Of a stretch of DNA of 64,000 nucleotides, positions 37,185-45,027 are shown one piece after another (the first letter of the stretch is position 1; every line of letters begins with the position of its first letter). The position numbers were made by a program, and so were the translations under genes. Origin of the DNA: Fodinibius saliphilus. GTDB taxonomy: Bacteria; Bacteroidota; Rhodothermia; Balneolales; Balneolaceae. The stretch lies in assembly GCF_005869845.1 (NCBI RefSeq), contig NZ_VAWF01000005.1, forward strand, positions 1 to 64,000, written 5' to 3'. The notes beneath the pieces were generated by a model. That model did no database searches, was not told where the DNA came from, and was given only the letters and a program-made list of their open reading frames with translations.

Positions 37185-38168
37185 CTATATCGACTTTACT
37201 TTCTTTACTGCCTTTAAAAGCTTGCCGGAGATCACCCCACGCTTTACCGGCCATTTAGAACTCCCAAAGCGACTTTTAAAGTTAGCAACCCCTTCATGTC
37301 CTCCACTGGGATTGAAATCGTAAAAACGAAAGCCTTTTTCAATACCATCTTTCATTATTTCTGGGTGCAACACATTATTAGCTCGATAATCAAAATACTT
37401 CTTGTATGATGCTCCATGCCAGTAATCAATATGGTTATTCCAATAAAAAACAATAGCCCCCGATGCCAATTCACCTTCAACTTCTGCTAACCATAGTTTC
37501 ACATTTGACGGGTATTGCTTGTTCAGCCGATAACATTCTTCAAAAAAGTCCCAAGAATAGGAACTACTGGCATCAGCCCCCCACCGTTCAAGTGAAGCTT
37601 GATACGCCTCAAAATAAGCTTTGTAATCCTTTTTGTTAGCACTAGTACGTACTGAAACCCCCATATCAAGACCTTTATTCATACTACTCCGATGGCCCCT
37701 GGAAAACCCTTCCAATACCTTTTCAAAACTTTGGTCAAGAGATATAATTTGAGTAAAATCGTCCTCGCCCCGATCAAAGGAATTAATCCAGGTATTTGCA
37801 TTCCAGTGACTCCGCAAGGGGTTATCGGTAAGATATACCTCGCCAGTTCGCAACTCTTGAATCGTCTTATATAGGATTGTCACCTCTTCATCTTTAAGTT
37901 CCCCATCTGCAATAATACCTCCGTAGCATCCTGCAAAAGAAGATTCATAGTTTCTGAGAATTCCCATTGTTGACTGACTTGTTTGAACAAGCGGAAGTAT
38001 TGCTTTTGTCCCTCGGTCAGTAATAAGAGCAATAGGACGATTAACCTTATCGCTATATACTTTTTCAATAAGGGTGTGCCAAAGTGGAGAATGAAAAAAG
38101 GTTGCATATGGACACGCTTCAGCAACTTTACGCCAAAGAGAATGATCTGCATTCTTTATAATCTTCAT
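37185..38168 (-). CDS. FemAB-like GNAT acyltransferase
   Basis: This 327-residue protein resembles the GNAT-fold acyl/aminoacyltransferases of the FemAB and PEP-CTERM/exopolysaccharide type (Acetyltransf_6). Key stretches are ATFFHSPLWHTLIEK, NPLRSHWNANTWI, GHRSSMNKGLDMG and ASGAIVFYWNNHIDYWHGAS with a final FNPSGGHEGVANFKSRFG. It lies between the aminotransferase gene and two sulfotransferase genes. An attractive but unproven role is acylation of the amino group that the aminotransferase places on the sugar. Confidence 0.85.
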   Translation of the reverse strand: MKIIKNADHSLWRKVAEACPYATFFHSPLWHTLIEKVYSDKVNRPIALITDRGTKAILPLVQTSQSTMGILRNYESSFAGCYGGIIADGELKDEEVTILYKTIQELRTGEVYLTDNPLRSHWNANTWINSFDRGEDDFTQIISLDQSFEKVLEGFSRGHRSSMNKGLDMGVSVRTSANKKDYKAYFEAYQASLERWGADASSSYSWDFFEECYRLNKQYPSNVKLWLAEVEGELASGAIVFYWNNHIDYWHGASYKKYFDYRANNVLHPEIMKDGIEKGFRFYDFNPSGGHEGVANFKSRFGSSKWPVKRGVISGKLLKAVKKVKSI

Positions 38169-38256
38169 ACACTATGTTATTCACTACTAATATTAAATCA
38201 AAAACTGTCTCAAATATCTACATGTTAACTACCAACCCAACATTTACTATCTATTG

Positions 38257-39384
38257 TTAAAGCAGTTGGTCAATTACATCTGATATTTTCTTAAAGTAAG
38301 CCTCCCCGACATTTAAATCTGGATAGAGTGGCAAACGAATCAACCGATTACTATACTGCTGCGTTAATGTTAAAGATTGTTCAGCCCCAATATTAGATTC
38401 ATAAAATGGAGAACTATGCAAAGGAACATAATGAAATGTCGCGGGTATCCCCACATCTTTAAAAGCAGCAATCAACTCACTTTGTTGATCCTCATCTTCT
38501 GCTAAGAAATAAAAAATATGGTAATTTGAATCACAGCTGTTCGGTATTACAGGCAACTGTAAGTGATTCTTATACGGTCTCAACGTATCCATATATTGCT
38601 GCCATATACGCTTACGCTCAGCTTTTATTTGATCACGTTTTTCTAACTGGGCAGCGAGTAATGCCGCTAATATATCTGAAGGAATATAGCTGCTTCCCTC
38701 TTTTACCCACGTATATTTATCAACCTCTCCACGAATAAAAGCAGCTCTGTTGGTTCCTTTTTCACGTACTATCTCAGCCTTCTTAGCAATGTCATTGTTG
38801 TTGGTAATAAAAGCACCACCTTCTCCACAGGTAATGTTCTTGGTATCATGAAAGCTAAAACAACCAATATCCCCAATAGTACCTAAAGCATTATCTTTGT
38901 AGTAGGCATCTACCCCCTGGGCCGCATCTTCTATTACATACAGATCATATTGAGCTGCTATATTCATGATAGCATCCATATCACAACTTACCCCGGCATA
39001 ATGTACCGGAACAATAGCTCTAGTATTATCGGTAATTTTCTGTTCAATATCAGCTGGATCGATATTCATTGTTTGAGGTAAGATATCCGCAAAAACAGGT
39101 TTTGCTCCTCTTAAAATCACGGCATTAGCAGATGATACAAAATTAAATGATGGCATAATTACTTCATCTCCCTCTTCTATCCCCAATACAATCATCGCCA
39201 TCTCAAGGGCATGCGTACAAGAAGTTGTAAGCAGTACATGATTAACATTTAACCAGTCCTCCATCTCTTCCTGAACACCTTGTGTTTTTGGACCGTCTCC
39301 GCGCAAATGCTTTTGTCGCAAAGCATTTATAATAGCTTGTTCTTCCTCTTTTCCTATAAAAGGTTCATTAAAAGGGATATCCAT
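38257..39384 (-). CDS. rffA: Sugar 4-aminotransferase, DegT/DnrJ/EryC1 family (RffA/WecE type)
   Basis: This 375-residue PLP-dependent enzyme makes dTDP-4-amino-4,6-dideoxygalactose or a close relative from a keto sugar. The start IPFNEPFIGKEEEQAI, the VIEDAAQGVDAYY segment (Asp153 pairs with the pyridine nitrogen) and the Schiff-base lysine in SFHDTKNITCGEGGA (Lys182) match the WecE/RffA branch. It is the first gene of the minus-strand glycan operon that runs through the FemAB-like gene, two sulfotransferases, the flippase and GT4. The exact stereochemistry of the product cannot be told from sequence. Confidence 0.88.
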   Translation of the reverse strand: MDIPFNEPFIGKEEEQAIINALRQKHLRGDGPKTQGVQEEMEDWLNVNHVLLTTSCTHALEMAMIVLGIEEGDEVIMPSFNFVSSANAVILRGAKPVFADILPQTMNIDPADIEQKITDNTRAIVPVHYAGVSCDMDAIMNIAAQYDLYVIEDAAQGVDAYYKDNALGTIGDIGCFSFHDTKNITCGEGGAFITNNNDIAKKAEIVREKGTNRAAFIRGEVDKYTWVKEGSSYIPSDILAALLAAQLEKRDQIKAERKRIWQQYMDTLRPYKNHLQLPVIPNSCDSNYHIFYFLAEDEDQQSELIAAFKDVGIPATFHYVPLHSSPFYESNIGAEQSLTLTQQYSNRLIRLPLYPDLNVGEAYFKKISDVIDQLL

Positions 39385-39610
39385 AGTAGGTATTCAATAA
39401 ACTTATAACAGATAAAAAACTAATTAAAAGCAAATTCAAAGCCTCATGCAATTCAATTCCATATAAATATTATTAACTTCTTTTTTTCTGATTACGGTAT
39501 TTGTGTATTAAGAATCATTATTAGCCAGCATGTCTAAAAACGTATATTTTAAATATGTGGCTTAAAATATAGATTTCTTAATCACTCTTTTAAGATTATT
39601 CAGCGAACCT

Positions 39611-40597
39611 ATGAAAGCAATTAATGTAATACAACAAGAAGACTACAATAGACTGGAGATTGCAGATACCCCTACTCCCCAACCGGCAGAGCATGAACTG
39701 CTCATAAAAATTGAAGCTACTGCTGTTAACCGTGCTGATTTACTGCAGCGCACCGGCAACTATCCACCTCCCAAAGGGGCCAGTAAAATATTAGGTCTGG
39801 AGATGGCAGGTATTGTTGAAAAAATAGGATCGGCAGTAAAGAATTGGGAAGTCGGAGATAAAATATTTTCGCTGCTCCCGGGCGGTGGATATGCCGAGTT
39901 TTGTACCATCCATGAAGATATGGCAATGCCTATTCCAGAGGATCTCTCCTTCGAGGAAGCTGCAGCAATACCAGAAACCTTTTTAACGGCTTTTCAGGCA
40001 ATCGACTGGCTGGGGAAATTACAACAAGAAGAAACAATTCTTATCCATGCCGCCGGCAGTGGTGTGGGAACTTCTGCAATTCAGCTGGCTCAACATTTGT
40101 TTAATGCTCGAATCATCGCCACGGCAGGCAAAGCTCACAAGCTTGAAACAGCTAAAAAGTTGGGTGCCGACTTTGCCTATAATTATAAGAAGCAAAACTA
40201 CGCCCAGGAAATTATCAGTGATATCGGAGCAGACACGGTTGATCTTGTTATTGACTTTATTGGCAAACCATACTGGCACAAAAATATGGAGATCATCGCC
40301 ACCGACGGCCGTATTGTTTACCTCTCTTTCCTAGGCGGACATAAAGTTGAAGGAATGAGTCTCATTCCCATCTTAAGAAAGCGATTGTCTATTATGGGAT
40401 CGACTCTTCGGTCGAGATCACTGGACTATAAAATTGATCTCACTCAGGATTTTAAAGAGCAAACCCTTTCTCTATTTAGTAACCAAACTTTATCTCCTGT
40501 TATCGATTCTATGTATGATTGGAGTGAAACAGAACAGGCCCACCAGCGCATGCAGAACAACAAAAATACAGGAAAAATTGTATTGACAGGAATGTAA
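39611..40597 (+). CDS. NAD(P)H:quinone oxidoreductase, PIG3-type MDR family
   Basis: This 328-residue medium-chain reductase lacks the catalytic-zinc ligands. The N-terminal catalytic domain carries ATAVNRADLLQRTGNYPPP (typical of the PIG3/QOR group), followed by GLEMAGIVEKIG. The Rossmann domain has ILIHAAGSGVGTSAIQLAQH (about 142-161) and the AGKAHKLETAKKLGADFAY stretch. It probably reduces quinones with NADPH. It stands alone between the aminotransferase and a decayed transposase. Confidence 0.93.
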   Translation: MKAINVIQQEDYNRLEIADTPTPQPAEHELLIKIEATAVNRADLLQRTGNYPPPKGASKILGLEMAGIVEKIGSAVKNWEVGDKIFSLLPGGGYAEFCTIHEDMAMPIPEDLSFEEAAAIPETFLTAFQAIDWLGKLQQEETILIHAAGSGVGTSAIQLAQHLFNARIIATAGKAHKLETAKKLGADFAYNYKKQNYAQEIISDIGADTVDLVIDFIGKPYWHKNMEIIATDGRIVYLSFLGGHKVEGMSLIPILRKRLSIMGSTLRSRSLDYKIDLTQDFKEQTLSLFSNQTLSPVIDSMYDWSETEQAHQRMQNNKNTGKIVLTGM

Positions 40598-40601
40598 TTC
40601 T

Positions 40602-40638
40602 GTAGCAGTGGCGTATCACAATACGCCTATGCTGCTAC
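40602..40638. repeat. REP-like imperfect palindrome with GTAG/CTAC feet
   Basis: The outer arms GTAGCAG (40602-40608) and CTGCTAC (40632-40638) and the inner arms GCGTAT (40611-40616) and ATACGC (40621-40626) form a hairpin with a CACA loop. The GTAG foot and GCGTAT/ATACGC inner stem are of the type linked to REP-associated tyrosine transposases. It lies at the 3' end of the RAYT remnant and 5 bp after the quinone oxidoreductase gene, where it may also work as a terminator. Confidence 0.65.
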
Positions 40639-40887
40639 GGTCTGTTATATTAATTATCCCATGCACATGATTGGGCATTATCACGCAATTGTTCGGTTCT
40701 TAGCCATTCTTGTTTCCCAATTTTGCCATATTTGTTTAAAATCATTATACCATTTTCGATGTGACCAAATAGATGATATCGGTCTGGAACACAAATAGTT
40801 GCAAAATAATAGCCGGGCTGCGAGTAGTCATAATTTTCAAGTCTGATAGACTGTCTGTTATGTATGTTTACGAGGATCATACATCAT
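40616..40887 (-). pseudogene. Decayed REP-associated tyrosine transposase (RAYT), N-terminal half
   Basis: The minus strand has three joined pieces of one gene. MYDPRKH at 40887 is the usual RAYT start but runs into a stop after a CATACAT repeat that looks like a 4-bp duplication. The next frame (40880-40650) continues with NRQSIRLENYDYSQPGYYFA and LNKYGKIGKQEWLRTEQLRDN. A third frame (40678-40616) then gives MPNHVHGIINIT, the HUH catalytic motif, after an apparent internal deletion. The catalytic tyrosine helix and the C-terminus are absent. The gene cannot make a working transposase. It is a relic of the element that likely dispersed the adjacent hairpin. Confidence 0.85.
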
Positions 40888-41025
40888 TAGATGTCTGTTT
40901 TTATCGGTAGTCATATTAGTATGACCGGTTATATTCTCAATCCTTTCAAAATTGGGTAAGGATTTCTGTAGGCAGAATATTATCTTTGGAGCGAATAATT
41001 TTCACAACAGAATTTTTATATATCC

Positions 41026-42285
41026 ATGGCGCAACCGACGTTTAGTACCCATGTTGGAATGGTAGACATTCTACCTGATGAAGTGGGAAAATGGCAAAAG
41101 CTGGAACAGATTATCCACGAAGAAGCCAAAAAATTTAACTTCGAGGAGATCCGCACACCCATAATGGAACAAACCGAACTTATTGCACGGGGTGTGGGGC
41201 AGCTAACCGATATTGTCTCTAAAGAGATGTTTGCTTTCGAACGCGGTGATGATCAATACGTACTTCGCCCTGAATGTACCGCCCCGGTAGCTCGCTCTTT
41301 TGTAGAAAATCACCTTGACCAACGTGGGGGAACCCAAAACCTCTATTATATCGGACCTATGTTCCGCGCCGAGAAGCCCCAAAAGGGACGACAGCGGCAA
41401 TTTCACCAATTCGGAGCAGAAATTATAGGTGCTGATGATCCCGCTGCTGATGTGGATATTATCGCTTTTATGATGGCAATTTACGATCGCGTAGGAATCA
41501 GTAATACTACCCTTAAAATAAATTCTGTTGGCGATCCGGAGAGTCGTAAAGCTTATACCGATGCCCTCAAAGATTATTTTCGTCCCAACCTGGATGAAAT
41601 GAGTGAGATCTCACAACGTCGCTTTGAAAAAAATCCTCTTCGAATTTTGGATTCGAAGGAGGAAGAAGATCAGCCTTTCATTGAAAACGCTCCGGTAATT
41701 ACGGACTTTTTAACCGAAGAAACGGCCGAACACTATAAGCAGGTAAAAGAGCTTTTGGATGCCTTGGATATCACCTATGAAGAAGACCCACACCTGGTAC
41801 GTGGCCTCGACTACTATACCCGCACTGCCTTTGAACTTATTAGTCCTGATCTCGGTGCCCAAGATGCATTAGGTGGTGGTGGTCGTTATGATCTGCTTAT
41901 TGAAGAAATTGGTGGACAACCAACACCTGCCGTTGGCTTTGCCGCCGGTATGGAGCGGCTGCTTATCGCTTGTGAAGAACTTGACATCAGCCTTCAAGAA
42001 GAAGAAATGCTGGATGTATACATTGTAACGCTCGGTGAGGATGCTCGCAAATGGGGACTCCAACATCTTCCCAAGCTTCGAAACGTCGGCCTTTCAGCTT
42101 CGATGGATTATATTGGCCGTTCAATGAAAGCCCAGATGAAAGATGCTGATCGTGAAAATGCGCGTCATACTATCATCGTAGGCAGCCATGAGCTCAAAGA
42201 AGGCAAGTTTACCCTTCGCGATATGAAAGCAAGTGAAGAAGATGCCTATTCCTTTGAGCAGATTCTCGAAAAATTAACATCCTAA
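41026..42285 (+). CDS. hisS: Histidyl-tRNA synthetase
   Basis: This 419-residue class II aminoacyl-tRNA synthetase shows motif 2 FRAEKPQKGRQRQFHQFGAEIIG (about 109-131), the histidine-specific signature LVRGLDYYTRTAFE (about 258-271) and motif 3 AVGFAAGMERLL. The N-terminal HVGMVDILPDEVGKWQ replaces the usual RGTxDILP form, a small but common variant. A C-terminal anticodon-binding domain (about 327-419) is complete. The gene is preceded by the RAYT remnant and followed 62 bp later by the AsmA-like gene. Confidence 0.97.
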   Translation: MAQPTFSTHVGMVDILPDEVGKWQKLEQIIHEEAKKFNFEEIRTPIMEQTELIARGVGQLTDIVSKEMFAFERGDDQYVLRPECTAPVARSFVENHLDQRGGTQNLYYIGPMFRAEKPQKGRQRQFHQFGAEIIGADDPAADVDIIAFMMAIYDRVGISNTTLKINSVGDPESRKAYTDALKDYFRPNLDEMSEISQRRFEKNPLRILDSKEEEDQPFIENAPVITDFLTEETAEHYKQVKELLDALDITYEEDPHLVRGLDYYTRTAFELISPDLGAQDALGGGGRYDLLIEEIGGQPTPAVGFAAGMERLLIACEELDISLQEEEMLDVYIVTLGEDARKWGLQHLPKLRNVGLSASMDYIGRSMKAQMKDADRENARHTIIVGSHELKEGKFTLRDMKASEEDAYSFEQILEKLTS

Positions 42286-42347
42286 TATTATAGCAGTATT
42301 CCTGTTTGTAATTTATTTCAGAGTGCTGCATAAATTATTATAGTAGC

Positions 42348-43355
42348 ATGAAAGTGAAATATTACCTCATTGGGATTGCTCTCTTATTAGTTGCCCTATT
42401 TGGGTATCATTTTATTGCCGCTTCCCAAGCCGAAGAGATGATCGATAAAACTGTACAGGTAGAAGCTCAAAAAAATGAGCGTATCTCGGTGCAGTATTCT
42501 GCAATCGACGTAAATCCTTTCGCAGCCGATGTCACTATTCGTGATCTTACCATCATCCTCGGTGATCATATTGAACGAGCCAATAAGCTGACCTTTGATA
42601 TCGAATACCTAGACTTTGTGAACATTTACATAGCGGGATTAAGCTACGGCCTTGATCATCTTCAAGAAGCAAAGTTAACAGCCATACGACCCACCTATGT
42701 AAATAAAAAAGGACTGCAAGAGATAAAGGCAGATACCTTAGAGGTCACCTATTCTGGAAATGCTCTGGATGGACTACGAAGTGCCATAAATGGTACCCCA
42801 TTCGCCAGCTCTCAAACGATTGATGCCTATAGCTCGGGAATCATATTTTCACTGCCCAATACCTCTTTTTCGACCATAAAAGCGCAGCAATTTCAATACA
42901 GTGGTTCCATTGCCAGGCAGCAGGGTAACTTTTGGACCAAGGGAAATCATCAATTCCGATTAGATTCCCTGGTCTGGACACCACCTGCAAACTTTCAAAA
43001 AAGCTATAGCTTCTTCATTAAAGGCTTTGGATACTCAACGGACGCCATCCCCTTTGAATATGCCCAGCTCCACTCCAAACCAACGCAAGAAGCTAATAAG
43101 CTACGTATAGAAGGAGCAATAAATTCTAAACTGGCCCTTTTTTCTACCTCTGGGTTTATCATACTTGAGGACCCCCTCTCTCAATCAAAACTTAAGGATA
43201 TAAAAGTAACAGCCAGTGACTATTCTGACTCTTTTGGTAATGTGTTAGCAAACATCGAGCGATTATTCTCGTTATCTATCCCCAAAACAAACGGGAGTAT
43301 GAGCCTGCAACTAAGAGGAGCAGTATCAAACCCTTCCGTTGTTAAGAGCAACTAA
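42348..43355 (+). CDS. Anchored AsmA-like hypothetical protein
   Basis: This 335-residue protein begins with a membrane anchor (YYLIGIALLLVALFGYHFIA, about 5-24). The rest is predicted beta-rich with repeats of the type IEYLDFVNIYIAGLSYGL, ITIILGDHIERANKL and LRIEGAINSK, resembling AsmA/DUF748 proteins that span the periplasm. I do not recognise a specific family with confidence. It follows hisS on the same strand and ends at a strong terminator. Confidence 0.6.
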   Translation: MKVKYYLIGIALLLVALFGYHFIAASQAEEMIDKTVQVEAQKNERISVQYSAIDVNPFAADVTIRDLTIILGDHIERANKLTFDIEYLDFVNIYIAGLSYGLDHLQEAKLTAIRPTYVNKKGLQEIKADTLEVTYSGNALDGLRSAINGTPFASSQTIDAYSSGIIFSLPNTSFSTIKAQQFQYSGSIARQQGNFWTKGNHQFRLDSLVWTPPANFQKSYSFFIKGFGYSTDAIPFEYAQLHSKPTQEANKLRIEGAINSKLALFSTSGFIILEDPLSQSKLKDIKVTASDYSDSFGNVLANIERLFSLSIPKTNGSMSLQLRGAVSNPSVVKSN

Positions 43356-43406
43356 TAACAGTACAATATCATTAGCTACTCTTTCAGACTGTCACCTAAG
43401 GGCAAA

Positions 43407-43436
43407 TAAAAAAGGCGGCCCGGAGGCCGCCTTTTC
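43407..43436. terminator. Bidirectional terminator
   Basis: AAGGCGGCC and GGCCGCCTT form a near-perfect GC-rich stem with A- and T-tracts outside. It lies between the convergent AsmA-like gene (plus) and nhaA (minus). Confidence 0.9.
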
Positions 43437-43461
43437 TGATATAATTCTGTTTCAATTTAGA

Positions 43462-44823
43462 TTACGAAACGGCCTCACTTCCTTCAGGCACATCATATGG
43501 CTGTTGCGTTTCAGCACCGTAATCAGGCTGTCTGCTTAGTACAAAATAGCCGAGCATACCACTAACGAACGAGCCCAGCAGGATACCAATCTTACTGAAC
43601 TCCAGGAATTCAGATCCAGCATCAAAAGAGAGGTTCCCAATAAAGAGCGACATGGTAAATCCGATACCGGCCAATAGGGCAACACCATACACTGTTTTCC
43701 AGGTTTCTTTATTATCAGCGAGATCAGTAAATCCTAACTTTGTAAGCAGCCATGTAAACCCAAGTATCCCCACCTGTTTACCTACAAAAAGTCCAATTGC
43801 TATACCCCATGTAATGGTAGAGGCAAAAGCATGACCAACTACTTCGGGGTCAAAAACGACTCCGGCATTAGCAAATGCAAAAATTGGCATAATCAAAAAG
43901 TAAACTGAAAAATGCAGCTTGTGTTCGAGTCGGTGCAAGGGTGATTCTGCATGCGTTACGGTCTCCTCCATATGGTGCAAGGCCTGTTCTTTGGTAACAG
44001 GCATGTCATCATCTTCTGCCTGTTTAAATAAGTCGAACCCTTCCTGTGCATATTCTTTAAGTCTTTCAACACTCCATCCCCGGGCTGCAGGAATTGCCAA
44101 ACCAATTAACACACCTGCAATTGTGGCATGGACACCAGATTTGAGCACGGCCCACCATATTACAAATCCTACTATCATATATGGGGAAATTTTATTCACC
44201 CCTCGGTAGTTAAAGAACAGTAAAACGAGAAGTCCAATTGCGGCAATCCCAAGGGCTACCATACTGATAGACTCTGTATAAAATATTGCGATAACCAGTA
44301 CTGCAATTAGATCATCAACTACAGCGATAGCCGTAACAAATACTTTGGCCCAGACCGGAACTCGAGTCCCCAGTAAAGCAACAACACCAATTACAAATGC
44401 AATATCCGTTGCCATGGGAATAGCCCAACCATTCATCATGGAGGCAGAACCAGCATTAAATCCCCAGTAGATTAACGCCGGTAAGGCTGCGCCACCGACA
44501 GCTGCAACAGCAGGTAGTAGTGCTGATTGTACTGATGACAACTCACCATACTTCATTTCCCGTTTTATCTCCAGGCCAACGAGCAAGAAGAAGATGGCCA
44601 TCAAACCATCATTAATCCAGTGGTGTACTGATTTGTCAATATCAAGGTCCCCCACCCCCAATTGAATATGCATCTCAAGAAAGTGGTGGTAGATGTCATA
44701 GAGTGGACTGTTTGCTACAATGAGTGCAAGAATGGTTGTAAAAAGAAGCATCATTCCTGCCGCTGAATCTTTTTTAAAAAACTCTGCGATTTTGCCTTTA
44801 ATACCGTTACTGTCTTCTGTCAC
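43462..44823 (-). CDS. nhaA: Na+/H+ antiporter NhaA
   Basis: This 453-residue antiporter exports sodium in exchange for protons. The start FFKKDSAAGMMLLFTTILALIVANS and FLLVGLEIKREM are typical. Catalytic aspartates are visible in AVVDDLIAVLVIAIFYT (the two adjacent aspartates of helix V) and in the preceding MATDIAFVIGV. About 12 helices are seen, with a cytoplasmic loop (about 255-315) rich in Glu and His that is longer than in E. coli and is a candidate pH or regulatory element. It fits a salt-exposed lifestyle. Confidence 0.95.
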   Translation of the reverse strand: MTEDSNGIKGKIAEFFKKDSAAGMMLLFTTILALIVANSPLYDIYHHFLEMHIQLGVGDLDIDKSVHHWINDGLMAIFFLLVGLEIKREMKYGELSSVQSALLPAVAAVGGAALPALIYWGFNAGSASMMNGWAIPMATDIAFVIGVVALLGTRVPVWAKVFVTAIAVVDDLIAVLVIAIFYTESISMVALGIAAIGLLVLLFFNYRGVNKISPYMIVGFVIWWAVLKSGVHATIAGVLIGLAIPAARGWSVERLKEYAQEGFDLFKQAEDDDMPVTKEQALHHMEETVTHAESPLHRLEHKLHFSVYFLIMPIFAFANAGVVFDPEVVGHAFASTITWGIAIGLFVGKQVGILGFTWLLTKLGFTDLADNKETWKTVYGVALLAGIGFTMSLFIGNLSFDAGSEFLEFSKIGILLGSFVSGMLGYFVLSRQPDYGAETQQPYDVPEGSEAVS

Positions 44824-45027
44824 TTTCCTAGCTTTTTAGATTAATAACTTTCTGTCAATACTTATTGTCGGTGAAATTCCTAAAATATTAAACCTATATT
44901 TACAATAGCTAAATGTCTGTAATCTGACCTATAATTAAAAGTTTATCTTGGCTATATAACATCTTTTATGATTTCCTTACTCCTTGTTTTAAAACAAGCC
45001 AGATATAAGTCAAAAAATGCATTCTGC

